In this document: positions 1-8,640 of the stretch, one piece after another
Layout of the letters: every line of letters begins with the position of its first letter
Numbering within the stretch: the stretch's first letter is position 1
Assembly (NCBI RefSeq): GCF_023349185.1
Contig: NZ_JAKIKY010000017.1
Coordinates: 1-64,000, forward strand
Direction of reading: 5' to 3'
DNA: 64,000 bases
Source: Shewanella aquimarina
Lineage (GTDB): Bacteria > Pseudomonadota > Gammaproteobacteria > Enterobacterales > Shewanellaceae
The notes under the pieces: model-generated
Database searches by the model: none
Told to the model about the DNA's origin: nothing
Seen by the model: only the letters and a program-made list of their open reading frames with translations
Translations under genes and position numbers: made by a program

Positions 1-118
1 AAGCTACAAGCTACAAGCTACAAGCTACAAGCTACAAGCTACAAGCTACAAGCTACAAGCTACAAGCTACAAGCTACAAGCTACAAGCTACAAGCTACAA
101 GCTACAAGCTACAAGCTA
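1..118. repeat. 7-bp tandem repeat array (AAGCTAC)n
   Basis: Sixteen perfect copies of the heptamer AAGCTAC fill positions 1-112, followed by a partial copy (AAGCTA) to 118. The array touches the left edge of the window, so its true length is unknown. It ends 21 bases before the dinB stop codon. A unit of 7 is not a multiple of 3, so it is unlikely to be coding. The perfect copies suggest recent slippage expansion. Confidence 0.97.
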
Positions 119-139
119 AAAAGGGTAATAGGGTTAACG

Positions 140-1219
140 CTAAAACCCGAGATCCATCTGCGCACCATGCTCGGCCTCATCCAGCCCTGCATGAGCGAGC
201 TCACTCTCGAGTCCCACCGACACCCCAAGCAGGCGAATACCGCGGCCGGCGCGGCGCTCCAGTGCCTGAGTGAGCAGGTCGTAAAACAGCTTCACCGATA
301 CCTCGTCGCTACGCTGCTCTATGGTGGTCTGCTTGAAATCGTCAAACTTAAGCTTAACCACCTGCTTATGAATGCGGCGCGACTTGGCGCTGCGACTGAT
401 ACGCCCGGACAGCTCCTGGATAAGCTGGGGCATCACCGCCTGGCACTGCTCATAGGTATAGATATCTTTGGCGAGCGTGGTCTCTACCCCAACCGATTTG
501 CGCTCCCTGTGCGGGGAAATGCCGCGGGGGTCTATCCCCTGCGCCCTGTCGTAAAGCACGCCACCAAACTTGCCGAAGCGATCCGCCAGACTCTGACGGC
601 TGCAGGCCTGCACGTCGGCGCAGGTGTTGAGCCCCATGGCTTCGAGCTTAGCGGCCGTCACCTTGCCGACGCCGGGTATCTTAATCAGCGGCAGGGTCTT
701 CACAAATTCGGGGATCATCTGTGGGGTGATCACATACTGGCCATTAGGCTTGTTGAGATCCGAGGCGATCTTGGCCAGAAACTTCACCGGTGCGATACCG
801 GCGGAGGCGGTGAGTCCGGTAGCCTCGAAGATCTCCCGACGAATCGCCTCGGCAATTAATGTGGCCGAACCCTGATGCCGGCTACAATCGCTGACATCCA
901 GATAGGCTTCATCCAGCGACAACGGCTCGATTAATTCGGTATAGCGGGCAAACACCTCACGGATCTGCGCCGATACCTCCTTGTAGACTGACATACGCCC
1001 GGGCACCAGAATGAGATCCGGGCAGAGCTTGAGGGCATAGGCGGAGGCCATGGCCGAGCGCACACCAAACTTGCGCGCCTCATAGTTACAGGTGCTGATG
1101 ACGCCACGGCGATCGCTGCGTCCACCCACGGCGATGGGCTTGCCCCTGAGCTCGGGAAAATCACGCATCTCGACCGCCGCAAAGAAACAGTCCATGTCTA
1201 CATGAATAATCTTTTTCAC
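140..1219 (-). CDS. dinB: DNA polymerase IV (Y-family translesion polymerase)
   Basis: This error-prone translesion polymerase extends over damaged template in the SOS response. The N-terminus shows the Y-family metal motif HVDMDCFFAAVE, then the SLDEAYLDVS palm motif, GIAPVKFLAKIASDLNKPNG, an HhH motif IPGVGKVTAAKLE, and a little-finger domain. At 359 residues it matches the family length of about 350. I place the start at a GTG (1217-1219) because a strong GGAGGT lies 7 bases upstream and the protein then begins VKKIIHVDMD like other DinB. An in-frame ATG at 1252 would lie inside the LexA box. It is the only member of its transcript that I can see. Function is firm from the motifs. Confidence 0.95.
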   Translation of the reverse strand: MKKIIHVDMDCFFAAVEMRDFPELRGKPIAVGGRSDRRGVISTCNYEARKFGVRSAMASAYALKLCPDLILVPGRMSVYKEVSAQIREVFARYTELIEPLSLDEAYLDVSDCSRHQGSATLIAEAIRREIFEATGLTASAGIAPVKFLAKIASDLNKPNGQYVITPQMIPEFVKTLPLIKIPGVGKVTAAKLEAMGLNTCADVQACSRQSLADRFGKFGGVLYDRAQGIDPRGISPHRERKSVGVETTLAKDIYTYEQCQAVMPQLIQELSGRISRSAKSRRIHKQVVKLKFDDFKQTTIEQRSDEVSVKLFYDLLTQALERRAGRGIRLLGVSVGLESELAHAGLDEAEHGAQMDLGF

Positions 1220-1242
1220 CTTAATACCTCCATCGCCAAGAA

Positions 1243-1262
1243 TACTGTGCATTTAAACAGTA
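1243..1262 (-). promoter_or_regulatory. LexA (SOS) box upstream of dinB
   Basis: The 20-mer TACTGTGCATTTAAACAGTA matches the gammaproteobacterial LexA consensus CTGT-N8-ACAG, with the flanking TA on each side. It lies 23 bases upstream of the dinB GTG start, where bound LexA would block transcription. This predicts damage-inducible dinB expression. Confidence 0.9.
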
Positions 1263-1336
1263 TTCAATCACTTCCCGAGCGGTTGATAGCCTAAGCTCGA
1301 ATAGCAGCCAATAAGGCATTGAATGACTGACAGCAA

Positions 1337-1358
1337 AAAGCCACCCTAAGGTGGCTTT
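1337..1358 (-). terminator. Rho-independent terminator of the bacterioferritin operon
   Basis: An AAGCCACC / GGTGGCTT stem with a 4-base loop is followed by a T run on the minus strand. It lies about 50 bases past the end of the first-listed bacterioferritin gene and before dinB, so the two units are separately terminated. Confidence 0.8.
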
Positions 1359-1409
1359 ATCTCGATTTCATCTTTGATGACTAAGGTGAAGCGGCGCGCC
1401 TTGGGCCGC

Positions 1410-1877
1410 TTACATCTTAGACTGAAGGTAGTTCTGCAGGCCAACCTTGTCGATGAGGCCTAGCTGTTTCTCTAGCCAGTACATATGGTCAGATTCGGTC
1501 TCTTCCAGTAAGACCTCTAGCAGCTCACGGGAGACGTAATCTTGTTTCTCCTCGCACAGGGCGATGGCTTCACGCAGGTTGGCCGCCACCTGATACTCAT
1601 AGTTGAGATCATTCTGCAACATCTCCTGGGGATCTTTACCTATGTTCAGCGCCTCGCGACTGGCGACATCCGGCTTACCCTCGAGGAACAAGATACGCTG
1701 AACCAGCTTCTTGGCGTGTTCACGTTCGTCGTCAGACTCATGGGAGATACGCTCGTGCAGCTCGTCAAGGCCCCAGTCTTCATACATCAAGCCGTGGACG
1801 AAATATTGATCCATCGCCGACAACTCACCGGTGAGCAGCTTGTTGAGGGTGTCGATCACTTCCTGATTGCCTTTCAT
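1410..1877 (-). CDS. bfr: Bacterioferritin subunit, ferroxidase type (no haem Met)
   Basis: This is a 155-residue 24-mer ferritin subunit for iron storage and Fe(II) oxidation. Aligned by eye to E. coli Bfr, the dinuclear iron site is complete: E18, E51, H54, E94, E128 and H131 (the last two shifted one by an insertion). The haem-ligating Met52 is replaced by Arg (E51-R52-E53-H54), so this chain should not bind haem by itself. It is the second gene of a two-gene unit, 10 bases after its partner, with a good GGGAG ribosome site. The partner has the opposite pattern, so mixed shells are likely, as known for Neisseria BfrA/BfrB. Confidence 0.93.
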   Translation of the reverse strand: MKGNQEVIDTLNKLLTGELSAMDQYFVHGLMYEDWGLDELHERISHESDDEREHAKKLVQRILFLEGKPDVASREALNIGKDPQEMLQNDLNYEYQVAANLREAIALCEEKQDYVSRELLEVLLEETESDHMYWLEKQLGLIDKVGLQNYLQSKM

Positions 1878-1887
1878 TCTTCTCTCC

Positions 1888-2361
1888 CTATTCCGACTCT
1901 ATCTGCGACTGCAGGTAATTCTGAATGCCTGTCATCTTAATGAGATCTTGCTGGGCCTCTATCCAGTCCAGATACTCCTCCTCATCTTCGAGCAGGTCTT
2001 CGAGGATCTCACGGCTCACATAATCCCGCTCCGTCTCACACAGGGCGATCACGCTGCGCAGCTCGACCAACTGCTCTTCGAGCATGGTCTTGTCACACTG
2101 CAACATCTCCTCTGGATTCTCGCCTATGCGCAACTTCTCAAGTTGTTGCAGGTTAGGGAGCCCCTCGAGAAACAGCACACGCTCAATCAACTTGTCGGCA
2201 TGCTTCATATCTTTGATCGACTTCTTGTAGCACTTCTCATTGAGCTCTTCCAGACCCCAATTTTTGTACATGCGTGCGTGCAAAAAGTACTGGTTAATGG
2301 CCGTCAATTCGAAGGTCAGTATCTTGTTTAACTGACGAATGACGTTCGGATGACCCTTCAT
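1888..2361 (-). CDS. bfr: Bacterioferritin subunit, haem-binding type (degenerate ferroxidase site)
   Basis: This 157-residue bacterioferritin subunit keeps the haem ligand Met52 (D51-M52-K53-H54). Its ferroxidase centre is damaged: position 51 is Asp instead of Glu, position 94 is Leu (Glu is at 95), and position 130 is Tyr instead of His; E18, H54 and E127 remain. It is the first gene of the pair, with a strong AAGGAG ribosome site 6 bases before the ATG and a Fur-box match about 100 bases upstream. It likely supplies the haem path for iron release or electron entry in a heteropolymer with the downstream subunit. Residue calls are from manual alignment. Confidence 0.92.
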   Translation of the reverse strand: MKGHPNVIRQLNKILTFELTAINQYFLHARMYKNWGLEELNEKCYKKSIKDMKHADKLIERVLFLEGLPNLQQLEKLRIGENPEEMLQCDKTMLEEQLVELRSVIALCETERDYVSREILEDLLEDEEEYLDWIEAQQDLIKMTGIQNYLQSQIESE

Positions 2362-2459
2362 TTGATCTCCTTAGTAAGATTTGATCTAAATCAATATTTA
2401 AGCCTAGAGCAATTTTCACCCAATTACAAATAAACATTAAGTTTCAATCGGTTACCAAA

Positions 2460-2478
2460 GAAAATCATTCTCATTCGC
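2460..2478 (-). promoter_or_regulatory. Fur box upstream of the bacterioferritin operon
   Basis: Read on the minus strand, GCGAATGAGAATGATTTTC matches 14 of 19 positions of the classical Fur consensus GATAATGATAATCATTATC. It lies about 100 bases upstream of the first bacterioferritin start in an AT-rich stretch. The neighbouring unit to the right ends with its own terminator, so the box most likely serves the bacterioferritin promoter. Confidence 0.6.
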
Positions 2479-2582
2479 GCTTTGATTAGCAAGATGATTA
2501 AAGACAATGAATCCAGAGTCTTAAGGACGATGCCCAAAAAAGATGGGGCTTGATATAGGCATGAGCAGAAAAACGGGGTAAC

Positions 2583-2607
2583 AAAAAAGGCCCCGAATGG
2601 GACCTTT
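2583..2607 (-). terminator. Terminator after nqrM (end of the NQR operon)
   Basis: An imperfect AAGG-CCC / GGG-CCTT hairpin with a 4-base loop is followed on the minus strand by six T residues. It closes the nqrA-F/apbE/nqrM gene set. Confidence 0.65.
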
Positions 2608-2631
2608 AGTTCAGACGCTCACTGGCGTTCG

Positions 2632-2856
2632 CTAGATAATACGATCTTTGGCCAGCTTCTCGCGACGGGCCTCTTCTTCGGCCATCTTCGCCTTACGCTT
2701 ATCGCATGGGTCGTCACAGTCACAGGCCTTCTCGATACCGAGGGCACCCAAGCCACCACAACTGCCGGCGACAGCCTTCTGCTTCACCAAGTAGCCGATA
2801 GACATAAGAACGAAAAACAGTAGCAATACCACAAAAGCCGCTAAAAAAGTGCTCAT
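2632..2856 (-). CDS. nqrM: Na+-NQR maturation factor NqrM
   Basis: This 74-residue membrane protein belongs to the family (formerly DUF539) needed to assemble the Fe-Cys4 centre at the NqrD/NqrE interface. There is one N-terminal membrane segment (about residues 3-23), then the Cys-rich stretch GSCGGLGALGIEKACDCDD and a charged tail. I use the ATG at 2854-2856, which has GGAG 8 bases upstream, instead of an in-frame ATG nine codons earlier. It is the last gene of the minus-strand set nqrABCDEF-apbE-nqrM and lies directly before the terminator. Its place beside nqr and apbE supports the call. Confidence 0.92.
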   Translation of the reverse strand: MSTFLAAFVVLLLFFVLMSIGYLVKQKAVAGSCGGLGALGIEKACDCDDPCDKRKAKMAEEEARREKLAKDRII

Positions 2857-2990
2857 CACTGACTCCAGATACACATAAGTCACTGCTGCGCTTATGTGTC
2901 TAACTATTTGACTAGCTATTCAACTAACATTTTAGAATGCGCCCGGCCACCATGTTTAAACGAGCCCGCGCACCAGTGGCGCCTATTCTA

Positions 2991-4007
2991 TCACAAACCC
3001 ACGTAGGGCTTAAAGGCATCGCTATAGTAGACCTTGAAACCTTGCGCTTGCTTCTCGATCAACATGACTGCCAGATGCTCACGCTCGGCCAGTGCCAGCG
3101 AAGCCTGGGTACCCAGCACCATCATGGCGGTGGCATAACCGTCGGCAATCATGCTCTCCTTGGCCAGCACGGTAACTGAGGCAAGCTTATGGTCGATAGG
3201 ATAGCCATTACGGGGATCGATAATATGGGTAAAGCGCTGCCCCTCTTCCTCGTAATAGTTGCGATAGTCGCCCGAGGTTGCCATGGCCATATTGCCCGGC
3301 TCAATCACCTGCTGCACCACGCGCTCATCTTCATCTGGCTGCTCGACGGCGATCACCCAGGGGCTGTCATCGGCCTTGACGCCATAAAGGCTAATCTCGC
3401 CGCCAATCTCCACCAGATAGCCTTTGGGGTGATACTTGCTCAGTAGGCTGGCCACCTTGTCGACCCCAAAGCCCTTGGCGATGGAGGAAAGGTCGACATA
3501 CAGGGCAGGATTGGTCTTGCTCAGCTTAAGGCCATCGACCTTAAGATACTCGATACCCGTCTTGACCTTGGTTTCGGCGATCAGCTCGGCGCTCGGCACG
3601 CGAGTCGGACGCTTGTCGGGACCGAAGCCCCAGAGGTTTACCAGCGGGCCCAGGGTGATATCCAGGGCGCCGTCGGTCTTACGGTAGAGGTCGATCCCCG
3701 TCTGCACTACCTTGGCCGTGTCTGGCGATACCGCCAGGCTAGATTCGAGTGTCATCTGATTGAAGCGCGACAGCTCAGAGTCTTTACGGTAGGTGGACAT
3801 CTGATCGTTCACCTGCTCCAGCGCCAGGTCGATCTCCGCCTGCAGCAGCTGCTCGTCGGGCATCTGTTTATCGCCGACAAATTTGATGTGGTAGGTGGTG
3901 CCCATGGTCTGTCCAGACATAGTAATCATCTTGACAGGTTGGCTACAGGCCGAAATAAAAAAGGCTAGTCCCGCCAGGACTAACCCCTTGATAAAGGTCT
4001 TATACAT
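2991..4007 (-). CDS. apbE: FAD:protein FMN transferase (lipoprotein)
   Basis: ApbE/Ftp uses FAD to attach FMN covalently to threonines of exported or membrane proteins, here presumably NqrB and NqrC. The 338-residue product starts with a lipoprotein signal (MYKTFIKGLVLAGLAFFISAC, lipobox ISAC, Cys21). Family motifs follow: GQTMGTTYHIKF, LYVDLSSIAKGFGVDKV, VEIGGEIS, and THIIDPRNGYP near the Mg/FAD site. The start at 4005-4007 gives the signal peptide; a longer in-frame reading adds 26 residues with no ribosome site. It lies 104 bases after nqrF. Its partners carry the SGAT acceptor motifs, so substrate and enzyme are encoded together. Confidence 0.95.
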   Translation of the reverse strand: MYKTFIKGLVLAGLAFFISACSQPVKMITMSGQTMGTTYHIKFVGDKQMPDEQLLQAEIDLALEQVNDQMSTYRKDSELSRFNQMTLESSLAVSPDTAKVVQTGIDLYRKTDGALDITLGPLVNLWGFGPDKRPTRVPSAELIAETKVKTGIEYLKVDGLKLSKTNPALYVDLSSIAKGFGVDKVASLLSKYHPKGYLVEIGGEISLYGVKADDSPWVIAVEQPDEDERVVQQVIEPGNMAMATSGDYRNYYEEEGQRFTHIIDPRNGYPIDHKLASVTVLAKESMIADGYATAMMVLGTQASLALAEREHLAVMLIEKQAQGFKVYYSDAFKPYVGL

Positions 4008-4111
4008 ATTGACCACTGTCCTTAATGATAACCCGGTAACACACTCCCTAAGGGCCATTGGCGCCTTAGGGAGCACGATAATCACGGCAATAGTATCACA
4101 AGAATGATTGC

Positions 4112-5359
4112 TTAGCCGCCGAAGTCATCCAGCAGGATGTTTTCATCTTCAACGCCAAGATCTTTAAGCATGCCGATAACCGCCGCGTTCATCATTGGAG
4201 GTCCACACATGTAGAACTCACAATCTTCTGGCGCTTCGTGGTCACGTAGGTAGTTTTCATACAGTACGTTATGGATGAAGCCTGTGTAACCATCCCAGTT
4301 ATCTTCGGGTTGTGGGTCAGACAGGGCCACGTGCCATACGAAGTTATCATTCTCGGCCGCCAGGCCATCGAAATCTTCAACGTAGAACATCTCACGCTTA
4401 GAACGCGCACCGTACCAGAAGCTCATCTTACGCTTAGACTTAAGACGCTTGAGCTGGTCGAAGATGTGTGAACGCATTGGTGCCATACCTGCACCACCAC
4501 CGATGAATACCATCTCGGCATCGGTGTCTTTCGCGAAGAACTCACCGAATGGGCCAGAGATAGTCACCTTGTCGCCAGCCTTCAGGCTCCAGATGTATGA
4601 AGACATCTTACCGCAAGGCAGAGACAGGTTACGTGGAGGCGGTGTCGCGATACGTACGTTCAGCATGATGATACCTTCCTCTTCAGGATAGTTCGCCATT
4701 GAGTACGCACGGATTGTCTCTTCGTCTACCTTAGACTCCAGCTTGAAGAAGCCAAAGTGCTCCCAGTCACCACGATATTCTTCTGGTACGTCGAAATCGG
4801 CGTACTTAACATGGTGCGCAGGCGCCTCGATCTGAATGTAACCACCGGCACGGAAAGGCACAGACTCGCCATCAGGGATAGCCAGCTTAAGCTCTTTAAT
4901 GAAGGTTGCCTTGTTATCGTTAGAGATAACTTCACATTCCCACTTCTTGATACCGAAGATCTCTTCTTCCAGTTCGATCTCCATATCTGACTTAACGTTG
5001 ACCTGACAAGACAGACGACAACCGTTACGGGCATCGCCCTTAGAGATATGGTCGAGTTCTGTTGGCAGAATATCACCGCCGCCAGACTTAACGATCACCT
5101 TACACTGGCCACAAGAACCACCGCCACCACAAGCCGACGATACGAAGATACCGTTATCAGCCAGTGCGCCCAGTAGTTTGCCGCCCGCAGGTGTTTTAAT
5201 TGCTTTATCTGCATCTTCGTTGATGCCGATAGTAATATCGCCACTCGGAACCAGTTTTGATTTGGCGAATAGAATCACCAATACCAAGACCAGTACGATG
5301 GCTGTAAACATACTCACACCGAGGTATACATCGATTGGAGTAGATTCAATAATACCCAT
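4112..5359 (-). CDS. nqrF: Na+-NQR subunit F, NADH-oxidising subunit
   Basis: NqrF is the entry point of the pump: NADH reduces its FAD, and a [2Fe-2S] cluster passes electrons on. One N-terminal membrane helix (about 15-32) is followed by a ferredoxin domain with cluster cysteines C77, C83, C86 (ACGGGGSCGQC) and C118, then an FAD domain (RAYSMANYP, PCGKMSSYI) and an NADH domain (FIGGGAGMAPMRSH, FYMCGPPMM). It is 415 residues, about seven longer than Vibrio NqrF at the N-terminus. An AAGGA site precedes the ATG. It follows nqrE by 48 bases in the same operon. Confidence 0.97.
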   Translation of the reverse strand: MGIIESTPIDVYLGVSMFTAIVLVLVLVILFAKSKLVPSGDITIGINEDADKAIKTPAGGKLLGALADNGIFVSSACGGGGSCGQCKVIVKSGGGDILPTELDHISKGDARNGCRLSCQVNVKSDMEIELEEEIFGIKKWECEVISNDNKATFIKELKLAIPDGESVPFRAGGYIQIEAPAHHVKYADFDVPEEYRGDWEHFGFFKLESKVDEETIRAYSMANYPEEEGIIMLNVRIATPPPRNLSLPCGKMSSYIWSLKAGDKVTISGPFGEFFAKDTDAEMVFIGGGAGMAPMRSHIFDQLKRLKSKRKMSFWYGARSKREMFYVEDFDGLAAENDNFVWHVALSDPQPEDNWDGYTGFIHNVLYENYLRDHEAPEDCEFYMCGPPMMNAAVIGMLKDLGVEDENILLDDFGG

Positions 5360-5407
5360 TAACTTATCCTTAAAGGTTCAAAATCAGAAGCCGTTAAGGT
5401 GTCTCTT

Positions 5408-6016
5408 TTACAGAGACACACCTGAGAACGACATGAAACCTAGCGCCATCAAACCCGCAGTCACGAAGGTAATACCTAGACCACGCAGACCATTAGGGAC
5501 ATCAGCATATTTTAACTTCTCACGGATACCAGCTAGCAGCACAATTGCAAGTGCCCAACCGATACCTGAACCTATGCCAAACACTAAACTTTCACCCAGG
5601 TTGTAGTCACGCTCAACCATGAAAGAAACCGCACCGAAAATCGCACAGTTTACTGTGATCAGCGGTAGGAAGATCCCCAGCGCGTTGTATAGCGGTGGGA
5701 AATACTTATCCAATGCCATCTCAAGGATTTGAACCAGCGCCGCGATCACACCGATGAAGGTGATGAACTTAAGGAAGCTCAGGTCTGCATCGGGTACGCC
5801 AGCCCAGGCCAAGGCGCCCGGTGCCAAAATACCCTGATAGATGATTTGGTTAACAGGTACTGAAATTGCCAATACCACGATTACGGCAACACCTAAGCCC
5901 ATGGCCGTGGTGACTTTCTTAGACACAGCCAAGAAGGTACACATACCAAGGAAGAAGGATAACGCCATGTTTTCAATGAAAACAGAACGGATTAATAGAC
6001 TAATATAATGTTCCAT
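5408..6016 (-). CDS. nqrE: Na+-NQR subunit E
   Basis: This 202-residue integral membrane subunit has six predicted helices. NqrE pairs with NqrD in an inverted arrangement and the two hold an iron ligated by four cysteines in the membrane core. One Cys lies in the first helix (FFLGMCTF) and another in NCAIFGAVSF, as expected for the ligands. The start codon lies 5 bases after the nqrD stop, so the two are translationally tight. Assignment rests on family-typical sequence and operon position. Confidence 0.96.
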   Translation of the reverse strand: MEHYISLLIRSVFIENMALSFFLGMCTFLAVSKKVTTAMGLGVAVIVVLAISVPVNQIIYQGILAPGALAWAGVPDADLSFLKFITFIGVIAALVQILEMALDKYFPPLYNALGIFLPLITVNCAIFGAVSFMVERDYNLGESLVFGIGSGIGWALAIVLLAGIREKLKYADVPNGLRGLGITFVTAGLMALGFMSFSGVSL

Positions 6017-6021
6017 TACGC

Positions 6022-6654
6022 TTATCCTTTTGCTTCAACTTGCTCTGGCTTGATGGTACGGATAATCCAGATCAACGATGCAATCAGGAAGAACGCACTT
6101 GGTGGCAGCAGGAGCAGACCGTTTGGCTGATACCAGCCACCGTCAGAGATCTTGCTTAGGATCTCGACACCAAATAGCGAACCGTTACCAAACAATTCAC
6201 GCACGAAGCCAACTGACAACAAGATGGCACCATAACCCAGACCGTTACCGATACCGTCCATGAAGCTCATCATAGGCGGCGTCTTCATAGCGTAAGCTTC
6301 GGCGCGACCCATTACGATACAGTTGGTGATGATCAGACCCACGAATACCGACAGCTGTTTAGCCACGTCATAGGCGTAAGCTTGCAGTACCTGGTCAACC
6401 ACGATCACCAGCGAAGCGATAATGGTCATCTGAACGATAATACGCACACTGCTTGGAATGTGGTTACGTATCATAGAGATGAACAAGTTAGACAAGGCCG
6501 TTACGGCAGTCAGAGCGATGGTCATTACCAAGGCAGTTTCCATCTTACTGGTTACCGCCAGGGCACTACATACACCCAGGATCTGCAACGCAATCGGGTT
6601 GTTACTAATGATAGGTCCAGTCAGAACCTGTTTAAGTTCTTTTGCGTCAGCCAT
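6022..6654 (-). CDS. nqrD: Na+-NQR subunit D
   Basis: This 210-residue membrane subunit begins MADAKELKQVLTGPIISNNPIALQ, typical of NqrD. It is hydrophobic throughout, with about six helices. Cysteines in QILGVCSALAVTS and ITNCIVMGRAEA are in the positions that pair with NqrE to bind iron. Its start overlaps the nqrC stop at 6654. NqrM acts on this subunit pair. Confidence 0.96.
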   Translation of the reverse strand: MADAKELKQVLTGPIISNNPIALQILGVCSALAVTSKMETALVMTIALTAVTALSNLFISMIRNHIPSSVRIIVQMTIIASLVIVVDQVLQAYAYDVAKQLSVFVGLIITNCIVMGRAEAYAMKTPPMMSFMDGIGNGLGYGAILLSVGFVRELFGNGSLFGVEILSKISDGGWYQPNGLLLLPPSAFFLIASLIWIIRTIKPEQVEAKG

Positions 6655-7448
6655 TAGCTAAGCCCTCCGTTGCGCGCCTTTTCAAGAAAACGTGCAAAAC
6701 CTTCTTTACCCAACCAGAAATCCAGTGAGTGCTGTACACCGTTACTGGTCAGTGTTGCACCAGATAGTGCGTCAACACCGTGAACTGTCTCTGCAACGGC
6801 AGGGTTCTTAGTGACTTTGATAGCCAGGTTGCCTTGGTCATCATAAAGCTTCTTACCCTTCCACTTGGCGATCCACTTAGGATTCTGTACTTCACCACCC
6901 AGACCAGGAGTTTCACCCGAACCGGTAAAGTCGTAGTAAACCAGGCTGCGAACCGTGTTCAGATCAGACTCAACGGCCAGGAAGGCATACATGGTTGACC
7001 ACAGGCCATAACCCTTAACAGGGATGATCACTGTCTGTAGTGCACCAGCGTCATCGCGTACCAGGTAAATCACGCCCTTGTTCGCCACACGCTTAACAGA
7101 AGCGATGTCGTTCTCTGGCTTGAAAGAGGTCTCTACAGTACGAGCCGCCTTTTCGGTGTCGAATGTGTTGGCATCGCCTTCAACCCAGTCGCCAGACTTA
7201 AGGTCAACCAGCTTAGCTTCTACATACTTGTCGTAAGTCTTGAGGATCTCAGCCTTGCTGACTTCACCAGACTTAGTGTCTACCAGGCCAGCGGCTTCAA
7301 GAATGTACTTTTGCTTATCAAGCAATTTGTTTTCTTGCTGAGTTGGCTTAAGCAGTACGGCCGCAGTAGAAACGAATACCGAACAGATAAAACATAATCC
7401 AACAACAACAAACAGCGTTCTACCGAACGAATCTTTATTACTAGCCAC
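6654..7448 (-). CDS. nqrC: Na+-NQR subunit C, covalent FMN subunit
   Basis: NqrC carries a covalently bound FMN in a periplasmic domain and relays electrons from NqrF towards NqrB. The 264-residue protein has one N-terminal membrane helix (about 11-32) and a flavinylation motif SGAT at 229-232, with Thr232 as the predicted FMN attachment site, inside VDALSGATLTSNG. I start at a GTG (7446-7448): GGAGG lies 9 bases upstream and the protein then begins at ASNKDSFGRTL as in relatives. This start overlaps the end of nqrB by 8 bases, suggesting translational coupling. Confidence 0.95.
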   Translation of the reverse strand: MASNKDSFGRTLFVVVGLCFICSVFVSTAAVLLKPTQQENKLLDKQKYILEAAGLVDTKSGEVSKAEILKTYDKYVEAKLVDLKSGDWVEGDANTFDTEKAARTVETSFKPENDIASVKRVANKGVIYLVRDDAGALQTVIIPVKGYGLWSTMYAFLAVESDLNTVRSLVYYDFTGSGETPGLGGEVQNPKWIAKWKGKKLYDDQGNLAIKVTKNPAVAETVHGVDALSGATLTSNGVQHSLDFWLGKEGFARFLEKARNGGLS

Positions 7449-8640
7449 GAGCAATCCTCCGCTTGATATTCGCTTGAACCACGAAGTGGTCGAATAGCGG
7501 CGCAAATAGGTTGGCAAACAGGATGGCCAACATCATACCTTCTGGGAAAGCAGGGTTAATGACACGGATGAATACGGCCATAGCACCAATCAAAATACCG
7601 TACGCCCACTTCGCTTGGTTGGTGAAAGACGCAGAAACTGGGTCAGTCGCCATAAACATCATACCGAAGGCAAAGCCACCCAGTACCATGTGCCAATACC
7701 AAGGCATTGCAAACATTGGGTTAGTGTCGCTACCGATTGCGTTAAGCAGCAGTGATACGGCAATCATACCGACCATCACACCACCAACGATGCGCCATGA
7801 TGCGATACGGGTGTAGATGATCACCAGACCACCCAGCAGAATCGCCAGAGTAGAAACTTCACCAACAGAACCAGGAATGAAACCTAGGAAGGCATCCCAC
7901 CAAGCTTGGTTAAAGCCATATTCCAGTGTGCCCTGTGCCGCTTGACTCAGCGCCGTCGCACCAGAGAAACCGTCAGCAACCACCCAAGTGGTATCGCCTG
8001 ACATGTTTAGCGGGTAAGCGAAGAACAGGAAGGCACGACCGGCCAATGCTGGGTTAAGGAAGTTACGTCCGGTACCACCGAAGATCTCTTTAGCCACGAC
8101 CACACCGAAGGTGATACCTAGTGCGACCATCCATAGTGGAATGGTTGCCGGCAGTGTCAGGGCAAACAGGATAGAGGTAACGAAGAAACCTTCGTTAACT
8201 TCGTGACCACGCACTGTGGCGAACAGGACTTCCCAGATACCACCGACGGCGAAGGTCACCGCGTAGATAGGCAGGAACCAACAGGCGCCATACCACATCA
8301 GGGCAGCCACACCAGAGTCAGCCGTCAGTTCGGTACCGAACAGGCCAAACAGAGCCACCTGCCAGGTATCAGGCGTGGCAAAGCCAGCCATCAGGGCTTC
8401 TTGTGCCTGAAGACCTACGTTGTACATACCCACGAACATCGCAGGGAATGCACAGGCCCAAACCGTAATCATCATACGCTTCAGGTCTAAGTTATCACGC
8501 ACATGGGTACGACCCTTGTTTACGTGACCTGGGGTATAAAATACCGTGTATGCCGCTTCGAACAGCGCATACCATTTCTCGTATTTCCCGCCCTTTTCAA
8601 ACTGGGGTTCAATACTTTTGAAAAACTGTTTCAAGCCCAT
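7441..8640 (-). CDS. nqrB: Na+-NQR subunit B, covalent FMN and riboflavin subunit
   Basis: NqrB is the central membrane subunit where Na+ is moved and ubiquinone is reduced. At 399 residues with about ten helices it matches the family. The FMN attachment motif SGAT lies at 226-229 (DGFSGATALSQ), with Thr229 the predicted acceptor for ApbE. The conserved stretch GGTGRNFLNPALAGRAF precedes it. The gene abuts nqrA (shared base 8640) and overlaps nqrC. Confidence 0.96.
   Translation of the reverse strand: MGLKQFFKSIEPQFEKGGKYEKWYALFEAAYTVFYTPGHVNKGRTHVRDNLDLKRMMITVWACAFPAMFVGMYNVGLQAQEALMAGFATPDTWQVALFGLFGTELTADSGVAALMWYGACWFLPIYAVTFAVGGIWEVLFATVRGHEVNEGFFVTSILFALTLPATIPLWMVALGITFGVVVAKEIFGGTGRNFLNPALAGRAFLFFAYPLNMSGDTTWVVADGFSGATALSQAAQGTLEYGFNQAWWDAFLGFIPGSVGEVSTLAILLGGLVIIYTRIASWRIVGGVMVGMIAVSLLLNAIGSDTNPMFAMPWYWHMVLGGFAFGMMFMATDPVSASFTNQAKWAYGILIGAMAVFIRVINPAFPEGMMLAILFANLFAPLFDHFVVQANIKRRIARG

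Noticed and set aside
1..118. CRISPR array at the left edge
   Set aside because: The units are 7 bases, identical and without spacers. It is a simple tandem repeat.
167..859. Long plus-strand reading frame of 230 codons opposite dinB
   Set aside because: It lies wholly antisense to dinB, whose motifs are complete. It shows no family features and arises from high GC in the third codon position.
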